64,000 bases of DNA from Undaria pinnatifida (lineage: Eukaryota; Sar; Phaeophyceae; Laminariales; Alariaceae). Position 1 is the stretch's first letter. Each line of letters starts with the position of its first letter. A model generated the notes under the pieces. The model was not told the DNA's origin. It made no database searches and saw nothing but the letters and a program-made list of their open reading frames with translations. Below, in pieces: positions 48,413-59,499 of this stretch. The position numbers were made by a program, and so were the translations under genes. Where the stretch lies: assembly GCA_012845835.1 (NCBI GenBank), contig JABAKD010000023.1, positions 2,739,197 to 2,803,196 of the forward strand, written 5' to 3'.

Positions 48413-49295
48413 GGGACAGAAGTGTCACATACCCCGCAAAATAGAGCCAGTCTCGGCGGCTTTCCGCGGCCATAGCTCGCGCCACGGACGTCCCATGAGC
48501 CCGGCACACGGCTGATAATATACCGACGGGTAGTCTGATCGCATTGCAGAAGAAAGCACACAAAAAAACTCTGCGCCGGCGGAGAAAAAGGGACGGACTA
48601 GGCAAAAAAATCAAAACGGTACATATGCATATAGACGTGGCAAGCAGACGCATGACTAAAACGATGAAGTGGTAGTGGTTACGATAACTGCCCCAGAAAA
48701 ATCCACACAGCAGCATTGCAACTGGCTGCATCCCCGGGGCCTCGAGGGTGGTATTATACAAGTTCTCGGACAAATTGACATGGTACTCTCGTCCAAGCAA
48801 TATACTTCGAAGTAGGTCGATACGAGTAAGACCCCACACAGCGATGCTCTATCACACACAAAATACTTTTTGCCCATGATATATATATATATATATTATG
48901 GCTTGGAGCGGAGGTGCACCATACATTTTCGACAAAACAAACAGGGGAAAAATAATCGTTCCTCCTGTTCAGCGCAAATGTCGTAGTAATAATAGTCGAT
49001 AGTATCCAGACGAAAGAAACCAGTGAGTGGCATGCATTCATCCCCCATCGCATCGTACGCGTTTGTTTGGTGTTTTTTGCACCGAGAAGACTGTTTGGAG
49101 GATGGCGTGCTTTGTTGTTGCTGTGGTCTCTGACTACGTTGCTGTTACTATTTGCCGACCAAGTGCAACGGGCGTGCTGGTACGTAACTGGCAAATAAGT
49201 TTGTGTGGCTTCTTACGTGACGTGCTCCTTGTTGCTGAATGCTGATTGATCATCTCTTCTACCAGTAGTGTTTTGTATTTCTTTTTGGCACACTT
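48413..49295. other. No supported gene
   Basis: Two overlapping minus-strand frames (48839-48372, 155 codons, and 49194-48754, 146 codons) lack recognisable domains and are in different frames. A TA microsatellite lies at 48879-48897. Confidence 0.4.
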
Positions 49296-49299
49296 CTAC

Positions 49300-49590
49300 T
49301 TACTTTCCAGCTTCTGGACATACAAGCCGTGATCACAGGCGGCGTCCTTTCCCTCCTCCCCGTTGTTGCATTCATATTTTCTTTGCGCATAAGGTCCAGC
49401 ACCCACTGATCGTCGGTATTTCATCGAGTGTTCCTAACTCACGCCCTCGCGCTTTCCGCAAGTCAACTATTGCACAAGGAAGAGGCCCACGAAAAAAATT
49501 ACGAGTACGAACTCGGGGGGATTCAAACTCACGGAGTCGACCTACTATATCAGCCTCGAGGATTACCTGATACGCCACGGGGGCAGTGAG
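49300..49590 (-). repeat. tRNA-derived SINE, family D copy 3
   Basis: Minus-strand A-box-like CCGTGGCGTATCAGGTAAT (about 49562-49580) and B box GAGTTTGAATCC (49519-49530), followed by CTTGCGGAAAGCGCGAGGGC, CACTCGATGAAATACCGACG and a tail ending CCAGAAGCTGGAAAGTAAG. It is full length and more diverged than copies 1 and 2. Confidence 0.85.
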
Positions 49591-49604
49591 TGATATAGCG
49601 CCAA

Positions 49605-49700
49605 TCGCCCAGGTGGCCTAGTGGGGTAACACTATAAATATTTTGAATAGCGTTGGGCCTTGAGTTAAACAACCCTCGCGCTGTGAGCTTTGTTGACTAT
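49605..49700 (+). repeat. tRNA-like SINE head fragment
   Basis: GGTGGCCTAGTGGGGTAACA resembles an A box; TTGAGTTAAACAACCC about 50 bases later is a degraded B box. It sits between a family D SINE and a family A copy, with no body recognised. Confidence 0.4.
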
Positions 49701-49714
49701 ATATATTATAAAAA

Positions 49715-50399
49715 TTAAAATACACTCCAGCTGTGAGATCGAAGATTTCGTCGAAACTCATCTTTGCAAGCTGTGTGTGATACTCCGATCGCGCGCATTA
49801 CGAGTTGTGTGTCCTCATTAAGGATATAGGTCGGCGACTCCCCTTACAGCTACAGTGTAGCTATCAGGGTCAACAGGATGATTTTAGTCAGTCTGTGCGC
49901 GGAAACTATAAAACCCGTTTCTGAGGGGGACAAAATCTGACAGCTGTGAAGGGAAAGGGGGGGCCTGGTTTTGATCAAAAGCGAGCGGGTTTGGAGGGGG
50001 GCGGGGGGGGGGGGGGGGGGGGGAAGGGGCAATTTGTGCATGTAAGCTATAAATCCTTTCGAGGGGATAAATCTGACGGTTTTGGCACCAGTATATTATT
50101 GGGGGCGGGGGGGGGGGGGGGGGGAGGCAGCTCGATATGTGCCTGGAAACTATACATTATTTCGAGGGGATAAATGTGACATTTTTTGGAAATAATACAT
50201 CAGTTTATCGTGTATATCCTGGGGTAAGTCGACAATCAGTGAGTAAAGAGCGGGTGGAGTGTTCGAGGGGGTGGGGTTGGGATGGGTTGGGGGGGGAAGG
50301 TGGGGGGTGGGGGGCGGGGGGGGGGGGGGGGGGGGAAGGGCTTTATTTAGGTGAGGGGTTTGTTATACGTGTGGTGCTAGGTCTAGGCGAAGGTGCGGG

Positions 50400-50412
<13 letters not shown>
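49715..50412 (+). repeat. Family A repeat, G-rich copy
   Basis: It opens with CTCCAGCTGTGAGATCGAAG and keeps the canonical order to GACAAAATCTGACAGCTGTG, then jumps to three modules. Each module starts AAACTATA or AGCTATAAATCC and is preceded by long, nearly pure G tracts (about 49993-50020, 50108-50124, 50310-50334). It ends with GTGGTGCTAGGTCTAGGCGA and a TA microsatellite at 50401-50424. Confidence 0.88.
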
Positions 50413-50429
<17 letters not shown>

Positions 50430-50430
<1 letters not shown>

Positions 50431-51625
50431 AAAAAAATGAGAAGAAAAGTAAGGATCAACTAACAATTAATTGCTGAAATCGCCAAGCAGCGTGGGTAGG
50501 TACAATTGGACGCGAGTCAAGGAGGAAAGAAAATACATGCTGAATTTTTCTCGCGATGAAAGTTGAGGCATGTGTACCGTAGTGGGGGTAAATGGCGGGA
50601 GTTCGCTGTATGACGCCGGGTCTGAGTTATACTACTGGGAGGGCGAGAGTAGAGCGAGCATCACAATAAATGGGATGGGAAAAAAAAACATATGTGAAGT
50701 GTATTGTTGCTGGCTGTGATAATGCGATACCCAAACAAGTTGCACCGATCGACTCAATCTGGACCGACTGCTGTATGTACATTAATTAATTTATATACCC
50801 TGGACGACATACAATATCATATTGCAATACGCATACGAACCTATTGCCGTGTCCGCCGTATTGGCCGCCCCAAAAGGTATTGAAAGCGCTTCTGCAGACA
50901 TACTGTGCGGAGCAATACATGTCAAGTCAGCAGTTGCTGAGATGTCAGCGAAAACAACACTTATCAGAATGAGTACATCGACTGGTATTGACTTCGCAAG
51001 TCACATCACTAAGTTCCATATTGATAACGGCAATACGTTTTGATAGATGCAAGATATATTGTCTGAGTAATAGTGATCGATATTGGATGGTTGAACAGTG
51101 TTGACCACCCCAGTAAGTACCTATCGATATGAGATTTGAGAAACATGTTGTCACTTCAATGCACATTGCACGAAGCAATACTGCTGCTGCACATGTTTTC
51201 CGTGAGATTCAGTATGATGCCACCACACATGTGGAATTTTTATGGTGTCGTTGGGGAATGGATATAACGTGTTATATCACATATTGCACTTCGCATTCAC
51301 CACAGTCAGTCATTCGTCGGAACAGTTTTGCATATTGAAGGGAACTCGGGCAAGTACACTAGGCAAAAAAAAGCACCCCACCCTGGGATGCAGCAGCATG
51401 TTGCTTGTAGATCATTCCCCCGCACCCGGTCCTGGTGCCGACAAACGACCACAAGACGATCATGAGCAACTGCGCCAACGACGGACAATCGGCGGGAGGT
51501 GGCAGCAGCAGCGGTGGCAGCGCGCCGGCAATCCACCAAGCAGACAACGCTGTCCGGCTCTGTTAGCAAAAGGGTGATGGTGAGGTTTCTGCGGGGCCAA
51601 GAAATCGGATTGCAAGCGTAGCTGA
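50430..51625. other. No supported gene; possible 5' part of the hAT element
   Basis: CAG-rich sequence at 51500-51530 and short frames on both strands. No terminal inverted repeat of the downstream hAT element could be recognised. Confidence 0.4.
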
Positions 51626-51994
51626 ATTTCCCGACCATCGTTCCGGCGGACGTAAAGGACGCCGTTCTCCGCTACGCTCCTCCACAAGCTTTAATGATCG
51701 CGGACATCCCCAACGTGAAAAAAAAGCCTAGCTTCACAGCTTTCTACGGAGTGAGGCTGGAGTACAAGCCCGAGGACGGGAAGAATTTGGAACCAGTTAA
51801 GAAGCAGGTGTACGCCTGCCTCGCAAGCCAGTTGTACCGCACTACGGCGAAAACCTTCAAATTTTCCTCGAGTTCTACAACGGGTGCGACGAACCACCTA
51901 AACGCAAGAGCTCTCCATAACGTCTGAGACCAGCGCCGCACAGCAGCAGGAGTGAGTGCAGCACATACCTGTGCATGGTATTTTTTTGGTTTGC

Positions 51995-52415
51995 GTTAGC
52001 GTGTGGTTTTCGGCATCAGCAAACTGGGTCCAACGCATGCCCGTAGTGTTTCAGGTGGAGTGAGGAGCGGTAGTAAAAATCAAGTGCGCTGCTCAATGAC
52101 CTGTTCCTGACCGTCGATATACTGAACAATCTTCAGGCTGCGTCTCCTCTGTATCTGGTGTGTGAGGATTTTTTTGTCGTTTTTCAAGCAAGCGGTTGCG
52201 TTGGCATTTACTAGCTGGCTTGATGTAGAGGAAAAGAACACCACTCAGCGATCATCTAAAACACGGTAGGGCATGTTTTCATTAGCACCACTAACAAGAG
52301 CACCAGACATGGACGCCACATCTACAGGACCACAACATCTTCGACAACAGTGAGTGGGGAGAAAACATGACGTGTAATCGTACACTATATAATAATAATG
52401 TGAAAAACAAGTAGG
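51995..52415 (+). repeat. Repeat Q, copy 2 inside the hAT remnant
   Basis: It matches 6378-6800. It falls between the BED-like segment and the DLWT-like segment of the transposase, so it is nested and younger than the hAT copy, or it is an intronic part of the same element family. Confidence 0.88.
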
Positions 52416-53517
52416 CGCGTCGTGAAGCTGTACGCTGCGACTACTCGTGCCGTGACCATCAACCCCCGGAAAGAGATCAGCGCTGCTCTTCTCCCGATTG
52501 TCTACATCAACACTGACCTTTGGACTAGGAAAGTCTCCGGGGACAAGTTCATCGGTGAGGTTTCGTTTTGTGTCGCTGAGCTACATGCAATTTTGGGTGC
52601 TTTCGTTAATGAAAAGGTCAAAACACACGGCAAGAACACACACTAAAACATGGCTTGCAGTGTGCTGTATTGTTCTATGAAGTGAGGTTTTAGGTACTTG
52701 ATTATTACATTTTTGTTTGCTGTCCGAACAGCGCAACTCTCTCCAACAACAATGCAAAGCGAAAAAACAAACGTACGTGGACCCATGAAACGAAACAACT
52801 CCTCCCATACTTACCACAGAACACGATCACGCACCTACCTGCGTCAATAAATCCCTTGGTGATTTTATCTGCTTTATATTTGACGTAAAAACGGTTTCTG
52901 GCGACAATCGGCCGGGAAAATCAACTTGTCTGACATCGGGCGCTCATCTGCAGCCACCAAAACAACAGCGTGTCCGCACGCACCGCCCAATGCGTTCCCG
53001 TGTTCGCCGTGGAATCCGCTACAGACAGGCGTAACATCCTCCACTTGGGACCCTTGAAAAACATGTGTAGGCCGTTTGGAAATAGTTGAGGTTGCTCACC
53101 CTACGCCTCTTTCAGAGGTGTGACGTGATCAAATTGTGTGCCCACATTTCGTCTTCCTCTTGTTCTCTCGCTTTGGAATTGCTTTTTGTGACAGGTGTAC
53201 GCATCTTCTGCATGGGCGCAAAGGGCATCGTCCAGACCATACTGCTGGCTGTGAAGCATTTTCGTCCTGCTTCAAGCCTCGAGAAGGTCACCGGCCAAAG
53301 GGTCATACTGTGGGTTCGCCAAGTCCTGGCCCAGAATGGCCTGCATTAGAAGGACATACTGATGCCGGAGGTGACGTCCGGACTGGGGTCGGTAAGGCGT
53401 TCGATCGCGAGTGGTGCATCCCTCACATGCCCAACCGTGCCACCATCGACGGCACAGGCATTTCGCAGCCAAAAGAAGCCTCGAAGAACCTTCCTCGCCG
53501 CTGCTCCTTGGAGCTTT

Positions 53518-53822
53518 GCAGGAAGGTCGTCGGGATGGCCAACCGGCCTGCTTCCTCCAAGGTATAGCTCAAGAGGTTTTGTCGTGTGTGATACATGGAG
53601 TGGTTTTGTGGTGGATGATGGACAATCTGGATTTTGGTTGAACAGTACTCTGAGTACCCAGCACCTTTGCAAGAAGGTCGTCGACATGGACAACCGGTCT
53701 GCTTCCTTCAAGGTATAGGTCAAGAGGTTTCGTCGTGTGTGGTACATGGGGTGGTTTTGTTGTAGATGCTGGACAGTCTGGATTTTGGTTGAACAGTACT
53801 CCGAGTACCCAACACCCAAGGC
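53518..53822. repeat. Tandem duplication of about 153 bp within the hAT remnant
   Basis: The unit AGGAAGGTCGTCG...GGATGG, CAACCGG(C/T)CTGCTTCC, AAGGTATAG(C/G)TCAAGAGG and TTTTGGTTGAACAGTACTC occurs twice back to back with about 90 percent agreement by eye. Confidence 0.9.
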
Positions 53823-56124
53823 ACACCCGCGGGGCAGGATCCACGCTGGACTTGTTCCTCGAAGAGATATTTTTTCCACATTTTGCCACCCTCCACCCTC
53901 CCAGCATGTAACTCGGATGTCCGGAAGTTTGGTGTGTTTTTTTTTCGCTTGTGACAACCACCGTAGCACCTCTGCCACAAATTCTGGGTTAGTCATGGTT
54001 TTCGTGCTGCATACTTTCGCGTTGTTCTCTTGTTTTTTGGTCGCAGATCCGTTTGGAAGACGCGGTCTAGGGAGCCACAAGTGGGAACGGCTCGAAAGCG
54101 AAGCTCAAGCAAGCTGTTGCTCCGCGCTGGGGCGCTATCGGCTTCCTGTTGCTGCGCGTGCTTCACAGATGGGACGCGCTCGGGGTGGTGTACATGAACT
54201 GCAGCACGGATTTCTTCCTTGACGGGCAAGAGGAACGAGGTGAGGTGGGGATTTTCTCACGTGTCTTCTCTTTCTATCATACAGGTTCAAAAGAGTGTTC
54301 CAGAAGTGTAGTGTTACCTGTATGGAGCAGGTCCCTGCAGGAAGCTGTTCATGTTTTCGGGAGGTGCTCGGACAGGGTACGTACCGCACATGACAGTGCA
54401 AGCCCACAACGCATCCCATAGGTTTCACGATCTAAATGCAAGGTTGCTGCTTGCTATTCTCCCGGTGAGTTTTAATTACAAAAAACTTTGGCACAAGCTT
54501 TTCCGCTTGCTGCGTTCAAATTTCGCATGGGAGGGGAGAGATCACGAGATAAGATGACCGTGAAAATGTGACCACACTGCCCTAACACTGTTCGCTTGAA
54601 TTGAAACACTTGAGCACGAAACATGCTTGGGAATCATGTGCCACACATGATGCGCGGTTCGTTCCTATCGAGGCCACCTCATGGGGCCGTCCCTTTCCTG
54701 CGTTGTAGGGGTGGTGTGATGACCACGTGGTGGTGATGACCACCACCGTCCATGATTGATCCCTATTGCCCTGCCCCAACTGTTGTTCCCACCACATCTG
54801 TCCCTACGCCCTTGCCAGCTTGAGGAGGTTTATAGCATCGTAAAGGTGATCAACGACAACATCTTCTACTGCCAGAAGACCTTTAAGCCAACCGGTCGAC
54901 GGGCCTTGAGGCGGCTCTTCTTCGTGATAACCGACACTCTAGAGCCCAACAAACCACTCAAGATTGTTCATGTCGCAGCCGTCGGCGCGGCAAGTGGCAT
55001 ATCGATCTCCCGTCGACCTCACTTGGAACCCACAGAAACCGGCCGCGAGACTCGCGATGCGTTCCGAATCGCATTCGCGAGGCGGTTTCTTCCGCGCTAC
55101 GGGAACAACCTGGTGAACCGCTCCCATATCTTCGATCGAACGATGTTTCTGTGTCCGGGTTCGCGAAGGTTACAGTATGTCGATTCGCCCCTTGCCTCTA
55201 CCGTCGATGATAGGCGTTACCCTGTCTTCCGCTTCCGAAATCAAGACGAAGATAAGCGCCGACGTTCACGGCCTCCTGACTGACGCTCTGAAGGAGAAGA
55301 GAGTCCGGGACAAGAAGTCGGCAGAGACTGCCACTGCCATCGTCGACACACCGTCGGCGAAGCGTGTAAGAACTACGGCGGGGGGTGGCTTTTTCTACGA
55401 AGGGCGGTGTCTCTGCCACTGAGGGGGGTGGCCCAGCTACGGAGGGGGGTGGCTCTGATACGGGGGGGTGGTGGCTCCGTCTCAAGCCACTACACCATTG
55501 AAAACCTGCATGGTGCTGGTTTCTGGGACGACAGCGACGGCGACCAGTAGCCCCTCCCTCCCGTCGACCGCGACGCCAAGGAGGAATCGAACTCCGTTCT
55601 CAATAACTGGATTGAGATGAAGGTGAATGAACAAGGCGGTTTAATCCGTTTCCGGTCTTGTCGAAGGCCGAACTCGTGTATTCTTGCTGCGCGGAGGTCA
55701 GCCGTTGCGGACTTGATCAGTGGGATTTGTAAAAGCGATCGGTTCGTTGTGATCATGTACACTGAACCCTCCACGTTTGTTTCGGTTGGCCTGCTCCTTT
55801 TTCTGATCCATGATAGCGCTGGTATTCTTCCTTGTTGCTTAATCCCTTGTCATCCGTTTCCACTCGGACGTGCGGTTCACTTAGGAGCAAAGGGAGATGG
55901 ACGGCGCTGAGCACTGGTAGCTTCACGGCAAACGACACCCTGTAGCCCTTCGAGCCGTCGCGCAGGCCATGTACGGCGTGCTGGCCTCCGCGGGTGTCAT
56001 GGAGCGAGACTTCTGCGTCGCGAGCATTTTCATGCCCCGAAAACCTGTCCCCCTCGTCCCCGCTCAGTGTCCATGTCTCTACGAGCGGCAGAGCCAATCA
56101 GCGATAAGCCAATGTGAATAGTAG

Positions 56125-56740
56125 GTTATTGTCGCACCATCGTGCGGGGCTTTGTCGACCCGCGGGAAAAATCGGATATCGTCCCTGGTTTGTCAATATT
56201 TCTGAAACGGGCACAGTACTATATATCCTCCCATGGTGTCGTTGCCCTTATGTCCGAGCCCCAAACAACCAGCGGTAAGCGAATATGGTTGGAGTTCCAC
56301 GTCGTGCAGAGTAGTGTCAACACGGGAGGTAATCGTTACTGCTCCCGCCTTTTTTTGGAGCTGTACTTATTCGGGGGATTCATGAATCGGGAATGGGACC
56401 CTATTTTTGCCGTGTGCGATATAAATGCTCCCCATTGATGGGCCTCTATCCGCCTAGGACGACGCTGTGGAGCTCGAACCAATAATCGATTACCCAACGG
56501 GATTGGGGTTTTCTCACCGTGCGTGGTGGTATCGACCCGAGAAGAAACCGTTTGCTCCCCCGGTTGATAGAAGGTTTAGAGATGTGGAACGACCTCTGGA
56601 CCGGGGATGGGACTCCATATCCTCCCGAGGTGAAGCTGGCTGCACATGCGAACCATGCATGTGGCCAATCAGAAAGTCAGTCGGCCGGTAGGATTGAGGA
56701 TCTCCACAACGTCCGTGGAGGTATCATGTGTGGATGAATT
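56125..56740 (+). repeat. Repeat O, copy 2 (two related modules)
   Basis: Two modules (about 56130-56410 and 56465-56735) share CGTGCG(G/T)GG, TCGACCCG(C/A)G(G/A)A and a GGNNTGGGACCCTAT- or GATGGGACTCCATATC-like block. The second matches 28735-28935 in reverse orientation. No ORF or terminal structure is convincing. Confidence 0.65.
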
Positions 56741-57645
56741 TTGATCCCGGCTTGTGACCCTACCGTGTCTGGGTGACGCCTATTTTGTGCATGACTCCTG
56801 TCCAAAGCGCGATTAGACAAAATTATTTTATTTTTATCTTCGTCTAGTAAAACTCGAGTATGAAATACTTAGATGACAAAAATCGTAACCGCTGTAGTCA
56901 CGTGCTGTATCTACAAGAAGTGAGCGATCTACACAGCTAGCAACAAGCAGCAGCATTGCAATAGCATTCGAGGAGTTGAATGACGAAGGCAGTCATACCA
57001 CCGTGTTCCGCGCCTGGAACAACGTCAGCACGTTTCTCCACGATCAGAAAACACACAGTCGATCTGGCAGGCTTGGACAAAGATGATACAATAAATTATA
57101 CAATGCCTTGTGTGTTTCAGAAGCTGGCTCAGTGCGCGTCTCTCTTTGGCCACGAGGGGGACACGCAGCGGATACTATCATTGACCTTACTGGCCCCGGA
57201 TGCCTGATTGAGTAAAAATATCATTAGAAACTTGCTCGACACGTTTCGTCGCCAGACTAAAGAGTCAGTCGGCTTGTGGTCGGATTTACCCGATCGAAAT
57301 CTGATGAATGAAGCTCGGAATCGGATTCATTAAAACAATGGTAGCTATTAATAGTAGTACAATGTTATGTTTTGTTTTTCTCTATCGAACTCTTTGTATT
57401 ACCTTACATACTGTACGTGCAGACTGTGATTGTGTGTGGTGACTTTGTTTACCATTGTATCAATTAAGTATTGAATCGAACAGTTCGAAGTCCTGCCCTG
57501 CCCTAGCAGAAACAAGGGTGCCGGCGAATGCCGACACTCTTGCGGAGCCCTTTTTACATAGGTCTATATATATAAAGTCATTCTTTGGTTTCAGGGATTT
57601 TGTCAGATTGATGAGATGAGGGTTTTTTTGTCTCGGCCTAAGTAT
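56741..57645. other. Mostly empty; possible isolated exon at 57121-57207
   Basis: After a TGTGTTTCAG acceptor-like site, KLAQCASLFGHEGDTQRILS and a short tail end in a stop (57205-57207). The stretch could be a terminal exon, but no upstream partner is identifiable and the peptide is not recognised. A small hairpin (GTGCCGGCGAATGCCGACAC, about 57513) and a TA-rich patch follow. Confidence 0.3.
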
Positions 57646-57649
57646 GAGA

Positions 57650-57880
57650 CTCGTCGAAGTGGAATTCTCGGACGAATAGCTTTGTTCTAGCGCCGACTTC
57701 AGGGGGCGACACCAACGCCCCTCGCCCTCCCGTGTCCGTTCCGCACATCGACGTGAACGCGGACGGATGCCGAGCGAGACAAGCGAGAAGCTGCAAAAAT
57801 ACCTTATGACGGGGAGAAAATTTGGAGATTTTGGTTGTATCTTAATGTCTGCAGCGCCTTAATGATTCACTAAATTAACA
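57650..57880 (+). repeat. Repeat G, copy 3
   Basis: GGAATTCTCGGACGAATAG, CCAACGCCCCTCGCCCTCCC, GTTCCGCACATCGACGTGAA, CGCGGACGGATGCCGAGCGA and GACAAGCGAGAAGCTGC match 44960-45110. Confidence 0.88.
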
Positions 57881-58752
57881 TAATTTCTAAGAGTTTTTTT
57901 TTTTTTTTTTTAATATTTTTCCGCGGTGTCATATTTTCGAGCATTTGTTTCTTTGATTTATTTACTAGTTCGTTTTGTTTCTTGCTTAGCCTTTATTGTT
58001 TGTGTAAACTGTCGTTTTGCCAGTTTTTTCTTGACCTTTCAGCTGCTTCCTGCAAATTTGGTGTTTCTGCCAACACACGATTTTGAACGTTACGCGATTT
58101 ATTTTTCTTTTTTGTCTACTAATTGTAACTTGAACATTCTAAATTTTTCGGACAATTTTCCGCAAGTGCATTACTTGCGAAACGGTCCAGCTTTAGCTTT
58201 TCTTTGATTCCCACCATTTGTTTTGCACTTGACGAAGGTTAATCAGCTGAGATCTGGGCTTGGCGCATCAGCTCCACACCGCCCAGCACCACGTCGCAGC
58301 GCCATAGCTCACAGCAACGACACGCCGAGGTTTGCCCTGCGATGCCCTGCAGCTCAGCTCAGCAGCGCACCGCATCGCAGCGCTAGCTCAGCAGGGCGAA
58401 GCGCTGGGAAGCGCTGTGCTGATGTTCTTTGCCGTGCTCTGCCGTCGCCGTCGTTTGATATTCATGATATCTAAAACTCCACGTACGCTATTATTTAGGT
58501 ATTTGGCGCTTTATTGCATATATATCTCGATATTTGTGTGGGCACTTTGTGCTTTCTATAGCGTTTTTCTACGGTGGAGTCTTCAAGGGCCCAAGTCTCA
58601 AGACGAGACGAAGCTAGACTATTTGCTCCGTCCCGTCCGAGACCCAGAACAGCGTAGGGCAACACCTGCCAGCGGTATAAGACGAGGCATGCACGGCATT
58701 GACCAGATAGATAACGTTGCCTGCAAAAACTGCCCGCCACAGTAGTAATATA
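57881..58752. other. T-rich DNA and GC-rich stretch without a supported gene
   Basis: A poly-T run at about 57893-57911 leads a 93-codon, Phe-rich plus-strand frame (57926-58207) with no domain. CAGCGC-rich sequence at 58260-58420 gives compositional frames. Confidence 0.4.
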
Positions 58753-58935
58753 ACCGAGCGGACGGACGCTGAGCGAGGCAAGCGAGAAGTGCGCATTGTT
58801 TAGTACTTTGGGTGCCATACGCCCAAGCCATTCTTTTATCTTGGCATATGTAGAGCTTGACCGAAAAAATACATGGCTGGCGACCATTTTTTTTTTTTTA
58901 AGGGACAACATTCAAAATTGGCATCATTTCCAGAA
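58753..58935 (+). repeat. Repeat G, copy 4 (diverged)
   Basis: GAGCGGACGGACGCTGAGCG, AGGCAAGCGAGAAGTGCGC and a poly-T, then AAATTGGCATCATTTCCAG, match the 3' part of copy 1. A TA microsatellite follows at 58936-58960. Confidence 0.75.
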
Positions 58936-59044
58936 TATATATATATATATATATATATATTTTCCTGGCGTCGCGTCTTTTTATGGCCGCCTCGAAGCGC
59001 TTGCCCTATCGTATATGTAGCCACTGCTGCTGTGTGTCGTTGCC

Positions 59045-59435
59045 TTTCGGCTTAGTGAGTATAGTGCTACTTAACCAACGAAGGATGTGTCGTGAGTACG
59101 ATTCTCACCGAGATCATATTTGATGTTCAAGAGCGCGCTGCAGACATTATGAATGGTTGAGATAGCTGTTAGTGCTTTCCTGGGTACGACCAACTATATG
59201 CACGAGGGGAGAGGAAAGCTCCGGAGATCCCTCTTACGAAGTCAGTGAGAAAAAGTTAACGAACTTGAAAAGGTATACTCGTATGGTTGGAATTTTGGCA
59301 AAACCTAGAGTATTTGAGTCACGGCACAGCAGTGGGTAGTGCTATGTGTCGTGACTTGCGTTCTCACCGCCTTCATATTTTGTGTGTTTCGAGCGTGCGC
59401 GATAGCGACATTACGAACGGCTATTTCGCTTGTTC
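59045..59435 (+). repeat. Duplicated tRNA-like repeat P (two units)
   Basis: Units at 59045-59170 and 59305-59435 share GTCGTGA, GTTCTCACC or ATTCTCACC (B-box-like), a TCATATTT word and CATTA(T/C)GAA(T/C)GG. An A-box-like CTTAGTGAGTATAGTGC or GCACAGCAGTGGGTAGTGC precedes each. These look like SINE heads. A separate GAGTAGCTCAGTGGGCAGAGC at 59486 is an excellent tRNA A-region, but no matching B box follows. Confidence 0.5.
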
Positions 59436-59499
59436 AGCATATCATGTTCAAGTAGCACTCCCCACTAAGCTACTGAGTCAACTGATTGAGTAGCTCAGT

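Larger units (their letters stand above)
51628..56075 (+). pseudogene. Decayed hAT-family transposase
   Basis: Ordered fragments on the plus strand resemble a hAT transposase in different frames. A BED zinc-finger-like piece at 51628-51927 has KKQVYACLASQLYR and FSSSSTTGATNHL. The region near INTDLWTRKVSGDKFIG is at 52422-52560. FRPASSLEKVTGQRVILWVR is at 53255-53330. REWCIPHMPNRA is at about 53408-53445. KQAVAPRWGAIGFLLLRVLH with RWDALG is at 54105-54190. A middle part lies at 54815-55285. A C-terminal dimerisation-like SAGVMERDFCVASIFM is at about 55987-56034. Known hAT enzymes cut and paste DNA with an RNase H-like core. Here stops, frameshifts, a repeat insertion (51995-52415) and a tandem duplication (53518-53822) break the gene. 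Some gaps carry acceptor-like AGs, so part of the interruption could be intronic. Confidence 0.75.

Noticed and set aside
48372-48839. A 155-codon minus-strand frame with hydrophobic stretches
   Set aside because: There is no family resemblance, it overlaps another frame, and hydrophobic content alone is not enough.
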